From Saccharibacillus deserti (GTDB lineage: Bacteria > Bacillota > Bacilli > Paenibacillales > Paenibacillaceae): 64,000 nucleotides of DNA. How positions within the stretch are numbered: the stretch's first letter is position 1; the number at the start of each line of letters is the position of its first letter. Of this stretch, positions 1 to 7,700 are shown one piece after another. The DNA is taken from positions 930,001-994,000 of the forward strand of contig NZ_JABJVN010000001.1 of the NCBI RefSeq assembly GCF_013618475.1, written 5' to 3'. Under the pieces are notes generated by a model. That model did not search any database and was not told where the DNA came from. It saw nothing but the letters and a program-made list of their open reading frames with translations. Both the position numbers and the translations under genes were made by a program.

Positions 1-1806
1 TTCGCTTTTCTGAACGAGGCGGCGGGAATATCCGTTCGCCGCGAAGAGCTTTACGCTCTGGCCGAGCGGACCGAAGGATGGATAGCCGGACTGCAGTTTG
101 CCGCTGCGTCGCTTCGGGATCGTCCGTTATCCGGTCAACAGCTGCAGGATTTCGGCGGCAGCCGAAGCGGGTTGACGGATTATCTGATCGAAGAGGTGCT
201 GCACAAACAGCCCGAGTCCGTTCAGCGGTTCCTGCTTCGGACTTCGTTTTTGGAACGTCTTTGCGGCTCGCTTTGCGATGCGGTTCTGCTGGATGCTTCT
301 CTTTCGGGCCAAAAGATGCTGCGGCTGCTCGAACGCGCCCATCTGTTTGTCGTGCCGCTGGACGATGAACGGCATTGGTACAGATATCATCCGCTTTTTG
401 CCGAGGCTTTGCGCAGAAGATGGCGATGGCTTACCGATTCAGTGCGGGAAAAAGACGAAGAAGCGGAGCGGTATGCCCGCGCCAGTGATTGGTACGCGGG
501 CAGCGGGCTGCTCGGTGAGAGTTTCGCCTACGCGGTTGGATCGGGCCGGTTCGAACTTGCCGCGAAGCTTGCGGAAGGAGAAGGGATGCCGCTGCATCTT
601 CTCGGTGAAATGCGTTCTGTGCTTCGCTGGCTCGAGTCTCTTCCGCCCAGCATGCTTGATGAGAGGCCTTCGCTCTGGGTCTTGTACGGTTCCGCTCTGC
701 TGCTGGCGGGCAGACCGACGGAAATCGAATCGAAATTCCAAGCGGCGGAGGCGCTCATGGAAGAATGGGGATCGGATACGCGGACACGGAATCTGAGAGG
801 GCTGATTGCCGCTACCCGGGCTGCGGCTGTCGGTGTAGCCATCGCAGGGCACGCCGGATCCGCCGATCGGCGGCTTGAAGCGGCCGAAGATATCCTGCAG
901 GCCGGCGAAGCGGAAGACAAGACATCCGCGCTCATCGAGCGGATCGTGGGGGACGGCGGACGCGCTTTGCGGCGTACCGAAGAATTGGAGGCGGTCATTC
1001 GGCTGTCGCAGCTGGCTATCCGGGATTTGGATACCCGCATGATGCCGATTCGAATGACCATGTACTGGCTGATTGGTGCGGCATCCCGTTTCCTTGGGTA
1101 TAACGGGCAGGCGGAGAAGGCGTATTCCGCGGTTCTGAACCTCGATCGTAAACTCGGCGGAAGCCTGATCGGGGCGATGGCGAATACGGATCTCGGCAGA
1201 TTGTACGAAGAAGAAGCCCGCCTGCATGAAGCGGAAGATTGTTACCGCCGTGCACTGGACAACCTGAGAGAGCTGCCTCTTCAAGCGGCCTACGAAGCCT
1301 GCCTTGGGAGAGCCCGGATCTTCCGGAAACGGAAAGAACCGGAAAAAGCGCTGGAGTATGTTCGGAAAAGCCGGGAGCTGGCGCGGCGCAGCGGAAATCC
1401 GGAACTGGAATTGGAAGCCCTGCTTCTGGCGGGGAGGGTTTGGTTGGATAGCGGGCAGACGGAAGAAGCCGAAGCCATGGCGTCGGAAGCGGACAAGAAG
1501 GTACACTTTCATCGTCTGCCCGACGGCTCTGCCAAAGTTGCGCGGTTCCGAACGTCGATTCTCGAGTATCGCTCTGCCCGGCGAATCGAAGGCTTTGCGT
1601 ATCCGACGCCCGAGCCGCTGACTCTCCGGGAAACCGAAATCCTGCGGCTAATCGCCGACGGTCTGTCGAACGCCGAGATCGGAGCCAGGCTGTTTCTGGC
1701 ACTCGATACGGTGAAAGGGCATAACCGGCGGATCTTTGGGAAGCTGCAGGTCCAGCGCCGGACCGAAGCGATTGCCCGGGCGAGAAAGCTCGGCTTGATC
1801 GACTGA
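1..1806 (+). CDS. MalT/LuxR-type ATP-dependent transcriptional regulator (5' truncated)
   Basis: The frame is open from base 1, so the N-terminal ATPase domain lies outside the window; 601 residues are visible. The start reads FAFLNEAAG..TEGWIAGLQFAA, the end of the MalT-type NTPase/helical region. A long alpha-helical, TPR-like middle follows (about residues 100-520). The C-terminal LuxR-type helix-turn-helix is at about 535-600 (LTLRETEILRLIADGLSNAEI, VKGHNRRIFGKL). Such large regulators bind an inducer or partner through the helical repeats and activate a nearby operon; the target is unknown here. The DUF4386 gene begins 84 bases downstream on the same strand. Family call is firm, function open. 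Confidence 0.85.
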   Translation, partial: FAFLNEAAGISVRREELYALAERTEGWIAGLQFAAASLRDRPLSGQQLQDFGGSRSGLTDYLIEEVLHKQPESVQRFLLRTSFLERLCGSLCDAVLLDASLSGQKMLRLLERAHLFVVPLDDERHWYRYHPLFAEALRRRWRWLTDSVREKDEEAERYARASDWYAGSGLLGESFAYAVGSGRFELAAKLAEGEGMPLHLLGEMRSVLRWLESLPPSMLDERPSLWVLYGSALLLAGRPTEIESKFQAAEALMEEWGSDTRTRNLRGLIAATRAAAVGVAIAGHAGSADRRLEAAEDILQAGEAEDKTSALIERIVGDGGRALRRTEELEAVIRLSQLAIRDLDTRMMPIRMTMYWLIGAASRFLGYNGQAEKAYSAVLNLDRKLGGSLIGAMANTDLGRLYEEEARLHEAEDCYRRALDNLRELPLQAAYEACLGRARIFRKRKEPEKALEYVRKSRELARRSGNPELELEALLLAGRVWLDSGQTEEAEAMASEADKKVHFHRLPDGSAKVARFRTSILEYRSARRIEGFAYPTPEPLTLRETEILRLIADGLSNAEIGARLFLALDTVKGHNRRIFGKLQVQRRTEAIARARKLGLID

Positions 1807-1809
1807 TCC

Positions 1810-1821
1810 ACACTTAAGTGT
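1810..1821. promoter_or_regulatory. 12-bp perfect palindrome after the regulator gene
   Basis: ACACTTAAGTGT is a perfect palindrome starting four bases after the TGA of the LuxR-type gene and lying upstream of the DUF4386 gene. It could be an operator for the downstream gene. This is inferred only from symmetry and position. Confidence 0.25.
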
Positions 1822-1890
1822 CTAGGCTTGTTCCGCTCTTTCCGATATGCTGACGGAGATCACGATTCGAGAAGCGAAGGGGAGCGGACG

Positions 1891-2556
1891 ATGAAGACGG
1901 CAAATGACAGGAAAAAGGAACAGGCGGCGGGTTTATTGTTTCTGGTGGCGACAGCGGCGTATTTGACAGGAAGCGGATGGATCGGCGGTACCCTCGGGCA
2001 GTCCGATTTCTTGGTGCATCTATCTTCGGAATCCTCAAAAATTCGGATCGGTTTATTTCTGGAAACGATCAATTCCGCAGCGGTGATCGCCATATCCGTA
2101 CTGCTGTTTCCGATCCTGAAGCGATACAGCGAAACGACGGCCGTAGGTTATCTGTCGGCGAGAATCGTCGAAGCGGTTCTGCTGACAATAGGGATCGGGC
2201 TGGTCTTCGCCCTGCTGGACTGGAGCGGTTCCGCTGCCGAAAATGCTTTACAGCCTGCTGCTCAGACTGTGGGCGATTTGGCGGCTGCGGTGCAGACCAT
2301 GACTTTTCAATTGGCTATGCTGTCGCTCGGATTGGGAAGTCTCGCTTTTTGCTGGCTGCTGTATCGCGAGAGACTCGTCCCCCGGCTGCTGGCGGGGTTA
2401 GGGATAATCGGTTATATCGCGTTGACGCTCAGCAGCTGTTTTTCGCTGGCCGGCTTGGAGCCGGGCGCGCTTTTGTTCATCCCCGGCGCGGTGTTCGAGA
2501 TCGTATTTCCTGTATGGCTGATAGTCAGGGGACTGGATACAGGCAGGACGAAATAA
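1891..2556 (+). CDS. DUF4386-family membrane protein
   Basis: A 221-residue integral membrane protein with about six hydrophobic segments (first AAGLLFLVATAAYLTGSGW, last near ALLFIPGAVFEIVFPVWLIV). Spacing and motifs such as FLETINSAAVIAISVLLFPILK fit the DUF4386 family, which has no established biochemical role. The ATG at 1891 was chosen because GAAGGGGAGC lies just upstream; an in-frame TTG at 1828 has no such site. It follows the LuxR-type regulator and may be its target, but that is inference. Confidence 0.8.
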   Translation: MKTANDRKKEQAAGLLFLVATAAYLTGSGWIGGTLGQSDFLVHLSSESSKIRIGLFLETINSAAVIAISVLLFPILKRYSETTAVGYLSARIVEAVLLTIGIGLVFALLDWSGSAAENALQPAAQTVGDLAAAVQTMTFQLAMLSLGLGSLAFCWLLYRERLVPRLLAGLGIIGYIALTLSSCFSLAGLEPGALLFIPGAVFEIVFPVWLIVRGLDTGRTK

Positions 2557-2626
2557 GACGGACTGTCGCACGCCAGGCATTGGCTGTCTGTACACGTACC
2601 GCAACATCTGCAAAAGCCATAAAAAG

Positions 2627-2657
2627 AAACCCGATTCTCCAAGGAGAACCGGGTTTT
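2627..2657. terminator. Bidirectional intrinsic terminator
   Basis: Inverted repeat AAACCCGATTCTC / GAGAACCGGGTTT with T residues to the right and an A-rich run to the left. It separates the DUF4386 gene from the convergent small secreted protein gene and could serve both. Confidence 0.75.
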
Positions 2658-2677
2658 CGTCAAGGCCGCGCCGCCCC

Positions 2678-3040
2678 TTATTTCGAAGCGCTCAAGCCAG
2701 GACTCGATGGCGTATGGTATGGCTCAGTAACGTCTATTCCGTTCGCGCGAACGGCGGCCCCGCCGAAGAACAAGCCCCGGAAAAAGGTTCCGCCAAAAAT
2801 CCCGCGGTGGTTTGCACGGGCGCGGGTATAGCCGCTATGGGAATAAGGATTGGAGTTCGAACGCATGCCTGAATGAACGCTGTCGGTATTTTGCGATTTG
2901 TTCGGCGTACCGGTGTACGTTCGCTGACCGGTGCTGAATCCGCCGCGGCGTGCACCGGCTTGTTCCGGCACAACCGCCGAAGCGGCGAACAAAATCAGGA
3001 AAGACAAGATTATGGAGAATATTTTCTTGGATCGGTGCAT
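2678..3040 (-). CDS. Small secreted or surface-associated protein with signal peptide
   Basis: A 120-residue protein. The first ~30 residues form a signal peptide (MHRSKKIFSIILSFLILFAA, then small residues and a likely cleavage near EQAGA). The mature part is low in complexity, rich in Ser/Gly/Asn/Arg, and includes a hydrophobic Gly/Phe stretch GIFGGTFFRGLFFGG. I recognise no domain. The ATG start is preceded by AGGAGGAA; an upstream in-frame TTG would place that site inside the gene. Isolated gene on the minus strand. Function unknown. Confidence 0.6.
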   Translation of the reverse strand: MHRSKKIFSIILSFLILFAASAVVPEQAGARRGGFSTGQRTYTGTPNKSQNTDSVHSGMRSNSNPYSHSGYTRARANHRGIFGGTFFRGLFFGGAAVRANGIDVTEPYHTPSSPGLSASK

Positions 3041-3181
3041 AATAACCAAAATTCCTCCTAATAAGATCAATAGCGAAAAGCAAGAGTAAAGACCCTTTGC
3101 CTTTGTTTGATCTTATACGGAGGAACGGTAAGACTGTTTCAATTTTTAACGATTATTTACAGGTTTGATTGGCTGCGCCAA

Positions 3182-3721
3182 TCAAACCGGCGCGGTCCAC
3201 TGCCCGTACTCCTGCTCGACCCAATCGATCCAGTCGACGCTGGCCTGGGTACGCATAATGGCTTTTTGCAGCAGAATGTAATCCTCGAATCCGATATGGC
3301 CGGGATGGCGGTGTTCGGCCGGAATGGCTACCTGAATATCTTTGTAGTACTTCATTCGATCGACGTGGTATTTCCGGCGTTCCGCGAACATGCGGCGTAC
3401 CTCGGAAGGTTCGGCCAAGTGGATGCAGAAACACTTCAGGTTGAATTCGTCGCGCATGACCGGAGGTGCCGTCGGCTCCGACAGCCACTCGTGCAGCTTG
3501 AGGGTGCCTTCGGGCGTAATGGAATACAGCTTTTTGTCCGGTTTGTCCGCCTGCTGAATCCATTTTGCGCTGAGCAGACCCTGTTCTTCCATACTGCCGA
3601 GCAGCGGATAAATCTGGCTGTGCTTCGCCTGCCAGAAAGGCTGGATCTTGAGCATCAAATCATAGCCCGACGCTTCCGTGCGCGAGACCAGCGCAAGCAG
3701 GCCGTAAGAAAGTATATTCAT
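3182..3721 (-). CDS. PadR-family transcriptional regulator
   Basis: 179 residues. The N-terminal winged helix is clear: ILSYGLLALVSRTEASGYDLM, then QIYPLLGSMEEQGLL and a wing with KKLYSITPEG. The C-terminal part (about 90-179) is the helical Vir_act_alpha_C-type dimerisation region. PadR proteins are usually repressors that respond to small molecules or membrane stress. The ATG at 3721 (site GGGTGAT) makes the protein begin at the canonical MNILSYGLL; the longer open frame upstream lacks similarity. No adjacent effector gene shares its strand, so its target is not evident. Confidence 0.88.
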   Translation of the reverse strand: MNILSYGLLALVSRTEASGYDLMLKIQPFWQAKHSQIYPLLGSMEEQGLLSAKWIQQADKPDKKLYSITPEGTLKLHEWLSEPTAPPVMRDEFNLKCFCIHLAEPSEVRRMFAERRKYHVDRMKYYKDIQVAIPAEHRHPGHIGFEDYILLQKAIMRTQASVDWIDWVEQEYGQWTAPV

Positions 3722-3860
3722 ATAAATCACCCGTTTTCTGTATTCAAGGCGCCCCACCAAGGGACGAACGTATTCCTCCACACAAGTGTACAACATTAAA
3801 AGAGGCCGAGGCAACCGGCAAGAACGCTCCGTTTGGACGAAAGACTGGATCCTGTTCATG

Positions 3861-3892
3861 GCAAAAAGCGCGTTTTCCGAAGAAAACGCGCC
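3861..3892 (-). terminator. Rho-independent terminator of the carbonic anhydrase gene
   Basis: A 10-bp perfect stem GCGCGTTTTC / GAAAACGCGC with a 4-base loop. Read on the minus strand it is followed by TTTTT, about 50 bases after the carbonic anhydrase stop. Confidence 0.85.
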
Positions 3893-3942
3893 GGGTTGTA
3901 CAAAGGATTACGTACGTAAGGCCGAAGGGTGGCTTTGCGGCA

Positions 3943-4542
3943 TTAAGCCGTCGGCTGACCGCTTCCGTCCGCTTTTTTGATTTTTTCGTAACCGTCCGCG
4001 ATGAGTTCGAGCAGCCCGGTTTTCGGATCGATCAGCATGCCGTGCACCGGAATGCCTGCCGGCATCAGCGGATGGTTGGAGATCATGTTGACGCTGTGCA
4101 TGACGCCTTCCGTCTCGTTCTCCACGCCTTTGAACCATTGGCCGAGCTGTACGCCGGAGTGTTCGAGCGTATCGAGCACTTCCTGCGACACGCCGCGATC
4201 GAGCATTTGACCCATGATATGGTCGGCGTTAAGCGAAGCCATGCCGCATTCGTGATGACCGACTACGATCACTTCTTCCGCCTGCAGTTCGTACAGGGCA
4301 ACGAGGATGCTGCGCATGATACTGCCGAACGGCGAAGAAATGACGGCGCCTGCCGTCTTGAGGATCTTGGCGTCTCCGTTGCGCATGTTCATGGCACGGG
4401 GGAGGAGCTCGGTCAGCCGGGTATCCATGCAGGTCAGCACGACGACTTTTTTCTCCGGGAACTTGCCGCTGATAAATGCCTCGTAGTCTTTGTTTTCGAC
4501 GAATGCTTTGTTATGGTCCAAAATTTCCGTAATCTGGTTCAA
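3943..4542 (-). CDS. Beta-carbonic anhydrase
   Basis: 199-residue cytoplasmic zinc enzyme that interconverts CO2 and bicarbonate. The beta-class signature is complete: C38-M-D40-T-R42 supplies Cys ligand and Asp/Arg dyad, and H96-H-E-C99 gives the remaining ligands. Length fits the small bacterial YtiB/CanA-like clade. A good site (GGAGGCGCG on the minus strand) precedes the ATG. It stands alone, with its own terminator. Bicarbonate supply for carboxylation or pH control is the usual role. Confidence 0.92.
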   Translation of the reverse strand: MNQITEILDHNKAFVENKDYEAFISGKFPEKKVVVLTCMDTRLTELLPRAMNMRNGDAKILKTAGAVISSPFGSIMRSILVALYELQAEEVIVVGHHECGMASLNADHIMGQMLDRGVSQEVLDTLEHSGVQLGQWFKGVENETEGVMHSVNMISNHPLMPAGIPVHGMLIDPKTGLLELIADGYEKIKKADGSGQPTA

Positions 4543-4792
4543 AGTCCGCGCCTCCTTTTTCGCCCTCGGGCGTTATCACGAATTTTACATAAAGAAACGT
4601 CCAGAATTCAAGCCCGAATTTTGGCGAAAAATCGCGTAAGCGTTTCAAAAGCGTGTTTCGATGCAAAAAGGAGCGGCCCGAAAAGTATTCGTCCATATTG
4701 ATTCTGTGTTCTTCAAAAAGTATGATCAATAGGGAAGCCCTGATATTTACTATATTTATGGAACGATCAAACAAACGAGGTGAACGATCCTA

Positions 4793-6316
4793 ATGAATGA
4801 GCAGCTGCAGGAACAATGGAACGGATTTCGCAAATTGGTGGCCAAAATCGGAAGTTACAACGAAGCCGTTGCCCTGATGTATTGGGATCTTCGTACGGGA
4901 GCTCCAAGCAAAGGCGCGGAAACGCGGGCGGAGACGATCGGCCTGCTGTCGACCGAAGCCTTCAAGCTGGAAACGTCGGACGAAATGGGTACATATCTCG
5001 ATCTGTTTACGCAGGAAGAGCATTCGGCGCAGCTTGACGATGTGGATCGCCGACTCGTAGAGACGGTCAAAAAAAGTTACGATCAGAACCGCAAAATTCC
5101 GGAAAGCGAATTTACGGCCTATACGATTCTTACCTCCAAGTCTGAAACGAAATGGGAAGGTGCCAAGGACAGCGGCGATTTCGATTCGTTCGAGCCTTTC
5201 CTGACGGAAATCGTGGCGACGCTGCGCAAATTTATCGGGTACTGGGGGGCGAAAGACACGCCTTACGACACCCTGCTCGACATGTACGAACCGGATATGA
5301 CGGTCGAACGTCTGGATGCGGTATTCGATCGGCTGAAGCGGCGCTTGGTGCCGTTGGCCGAAGCGATCGCGGCTTCGGATATCCGTCCGGAGCTGCCGTT
5401 CCTGGATGCCGCGTATCCGAAAGAAGGGCAAAAAGCGTTCAGCCATTTCATTCTCAAGGAAATGGGCTACGACTTCGAGGCCGGACGCCTGGACGAAACC
5501 GTGCATCCGTTCGCGACGGGGCTTAACCCGGGCGACGTTCGTATCACGACCCACTACCACGAACGCGACGTATTGAGCGCGGCGTTCAGTTCGCTGCACG
5601 AAGGCGGCCATGCGCTCTACGAACAGAATATCGATCCGAAACTGACCGGTACGCCGCTTGCCCAGGGCACATCGATGGGCATTCACGAGTCTCAGTCTCG
5701 TTTTTGGGAAAATATGATCGGGCGCAGCCTTCCGTTCTGGCAGCGGTATTTCGGCGAGCTGCAGAAGCAGTTTCCGGATCAATTGATCGGCGTGACCCCG
5801 GAGCAGTTCCATTTTGCCGCCAACCGGGTAGAGAATTCGCTGATCCGGATCGAAGCGGACGAGCTGACTTACAATCTGCATATCATCATCCGCTACGAGA
5901 TCGAGAAGATGCTCTTCAATGAAGATCTCGACGTGAAAAAACTGCCGGAAGTCTGGAATGCGAAATACGAAAGCTATCTGGGCATCACGCCGCCGAACCA
6001 TTCGCAGGGCGTGCTGCAGGATGTCCACTGGTCGGGCGGCGCGTTCGGTTACTTCGCTTCCTATTCGCTCGGCAATATGTACGCGGCGCAGATCATGCAT
6101 ACTTTGCGTCAAGAGATGGACAATTTCGACGAATTGATCGAGCAGGGTAATCTGCTGCCGATCAAGGAATGGCTAACAAAGAAGATTTACCGCTTCGGCA
6201 AATCGAAAAAACCGTCCGAAATCATTTTCGAAGTGACCGGCGAAGAATTGAATCCCGATTATCTCGCGGATTATTTGGAACGGAAGTACTCGAGCCTGTA
6301 TAATCTGAAATTGTAA
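4793..6316 (+). CDS. M32-family metallocarboxypeptidase (thermostable carboxypeptidase 1 type)
   Basis: 507 residues, the normal length for peptidase family M32. The metal-binding HEGGH is at 269-273, followed by ALYEQNI and, further on, IHESQSRFWENMIGRS, all family hallmarks. The enzyme removes C-terminal residues from peptides in the cytoplasm with broad specificity. GAGGTG lies 8 bases before the ATG. It is monocistronic, with a terminator hairpin 70 bases after the stop. Confidence 0.93.
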   Translation: MNEQLQEQWNGFRKLVAKIGSYNEAVALMYWDLRTGAPSKGAETRAETIGLLSTEAFKLETSDEMGTYLDLFTQEEHSAQLDDVDRRLVETVKKSYDQNRKIPESEFTAYTILTSKSETKWEGAKDSGDFDSFEPFLTEIVATLRKFIGYWGAKDTPYDTLLDMYEPDMTVERLDAVFDRLKRRLVPLAEAIAASDIRPELPFLDAAYPKEGQKAFSHFILKEMGYDFEAGRLDETVHPFATGLNPGDVRITTHYHERDVLSAAFSSLHEGGHALYEQNIDPKLTGTPLAQGTSMGIHESQSRFWENMIGRSLPFWQRYFGELQKQFPDQLIGVTPEQFHFAANRVENSLIRIEADELTYNLHIIIRYEIEKMLFNEDLDVKKLPEVWNAKYESYLGITPPNHSQGVLQDVHWSGGAFGYFASYSLGNMYAAQIMHTLRQEMDNFDELIEQGNLLPIKEWLTKKIYRFGKSKKPSEIIFEVTGEELNPDYLADYLERKYSSLYNLKL

Positions 6317-6385
6317 CCTTCGTTTCCGCATGGGAGCGGGCGGCAGCTGCGGCTGCTTGTCCCCGGTTCCGCGCGGAACCGATCG

Positions 6386-6423
6386 AAATCCTGCCGGTTC
6401 CTCCGAGGAACGGCGGGATTTTT
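6386..6423 (+). terminator. Terminator after the M32 carboxypeptidase gene
   Basis: Near-perfect inverted repeat AAATCCTGCCGGTTCCT / AGGAACGGCGGGATTT with a TTTTTGT tail. A smaller hairpin (CGGTTCCGCGCGGAACCG) precedes it. Confidence 0.8.
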
Positions 6424-6501
6424 GTCCCCGGAGAGAAATGTAAGGAGCATGGGAGTTTCTAAAATTCAGTGAACGTTTCTGAAAACGAGGGAAGGGATTC
6501 A

Positions 6502-7464
6502 ATGGCTGGCCTATTTGGCTTTCGCGTGATCAAAACGGCGTTTGCGGCTTTTGCCGCGGTGATGATTGCGCACTTTGTCGGGATTCCGTCGGCGACTTCG
6601 GCGGGACTGCTGGCGATCCTGGGACTCGACACGACGATCAAAAGAAGTATCAAAACGGTCGTGGACCGCTTTTTCGCTTCGATCGTCGGATTGGCGGTCG
6701 CCTGTGTCTTGTTTGGGGGACTCGGCTTTCACTACTGGGTCATTCCGCTTTATATCCTGATCGCTTTTCCGGTTATCGTCAGAGCTTCGTTCAAAGGCGG
6801 AATCGTCACCAATGCGGTCGTCGTGTTCCATGTGTTTAACGCGGGGGAAATCTCCTGGCCGGTGCTGTGGACGGAACTCCAGCTTCTCGTCATCGGTCTG
6901 GGTTCGGCAATGCTGGTCAATCTGGTCTATATGCCGAATCCGGAAGAAAAGCTGTCGAAGATCCGCAGCGAAGCGGACGAATGTTTCTCGCGGATCTTCG
7001 CCCAATTTGCCCGTACCCTGCGCAATCCAGACTATGTATGGGACGGCCGGGAACTGATCGAAGCGGACAAAAAAGTGGAAGAAGGATTGGCGCTGGCAAG
7101 GCGTTCCCTGGAAAATCAGGTCATGAAAGCCGACGATTTCTGGAGCGTGTATTTCTACATGCGCAAGCAGCAGTTGGAATCGATCCAGACGATGGCGCAG
7201 TTGGTCTCGCAGGTCTACCGGCAGATCTCCCAGGCGGAGCTGACGGCGGAATTGTTCGACCGGTTGGAACGCGATGTCAAAAGCGAGTATTATACGGGCA
7301 GAGCCGCCGAGATGCTCCGGGAGCTGGAAGAGCGTTTCAAAGAAATGAATCTGCCGGATACCCGCGAAGAGTTCGAGGTGCGCTCGGCGATTTTGCAGCT
7401 CTGCCGGGAACTCAACCGCTACTTGGGCATGTCCAAAAAAGACAAGGCGCCGCATGTAACGTGA
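6502..7464 (+). CDS. Aromatic acid exporter family (ArAE_1/DUF939-type) membrane protein
   Basis: 320 residues from the ATG at 6502, chosen for the GAAGGGATTCA site; an in-frame start at 6469 lacks one. The N-terminal ~150 residues hold about four membrane segments with the ArAE_1 pattern (GFRVIKTAFAAFAAVMIA, PSATSAGLLAILGLDTTIKRS). A long cytoplasmic helical domain follows (LEERFKEMNLPDTREEFEVRSA). Family members resemble half of the E. coli AaeB efflux protein, but substrates in Firmicutes are unknown. No partner gene is nearby. Confidence 0.85.
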   Translation: MAGLFGFRVIKTAFAAFAAVMIAHFVGIPSATSAGLLAILGLDTTIKRSIKTVVDRFFASIVGLAVACVLFGGLGFHYWVIPLYILIAFPVIVRASFKGGIVTNAVVVFHVFNAGEISWPVLWTELQLLVIGLGSAMLVNLVYMPNPEEKLSKIRSEADECFSRIFAQFARTLRNPDYVWDGRELIEADKKVEEGLALARRSLENQVMKADDFWSVYFYMRKQQLESIQTMAQLVSQVYRQISQAELTAELFDRLERDVKSEYYTGRAAEMLRELEERFKEMNLPDTREEFEVRSAILQLCRELNRYLGMSKKDKAPHVT

Positions 7465-7518
7465 AAAGCCGGAGAATGAAGCGGGTCCGTACTAGGGCGT
7501 CCGAAAATGTTCACAAGG

Positions 7519-7549
7519 AAGAGGGCGGTGCGTCTACCGACCTCTTTTT
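7519..7549 (+). terminator. Terminator before the mutSL operon
   Basis: Stem AAGAGGGCGGT / ACCGACCTCTT with TTTTT after it, 55 bases downstream of the ArAE-type gene. Confidence 0.85.
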
Positions 7550-7613
7550 GACGCATGCAGCCGGATGGGGTTGGAATTCGCGCTGTTTTTTTGTGAATGA
7601 TTTGATGATAAAA

Positions 7614-7627
7614 TGAACGTATGTTCG
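7614..7627. promoter_or_regulatory. LexA (SOS) box upstream of mutS
   Basis: TGAACGTATGTTCG matches the Gram-positive consensus CGAACRNRYGTTCG at 13 of 14 positions. It ends 29 bases before an extended -10 (TGTTATAAT, with TATAAT at 7657-7662) and 73 bases before the mutS start. It suggests LexA control of mutSL. Confidence 0.6.
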
Positions 7628-7700
7628 TATCCGCACGCTTTTTGCCGGAAGTCTGTTATAATCAGGGAGAGAAAAGAAGGCACGATGACGGAGGGGAATC

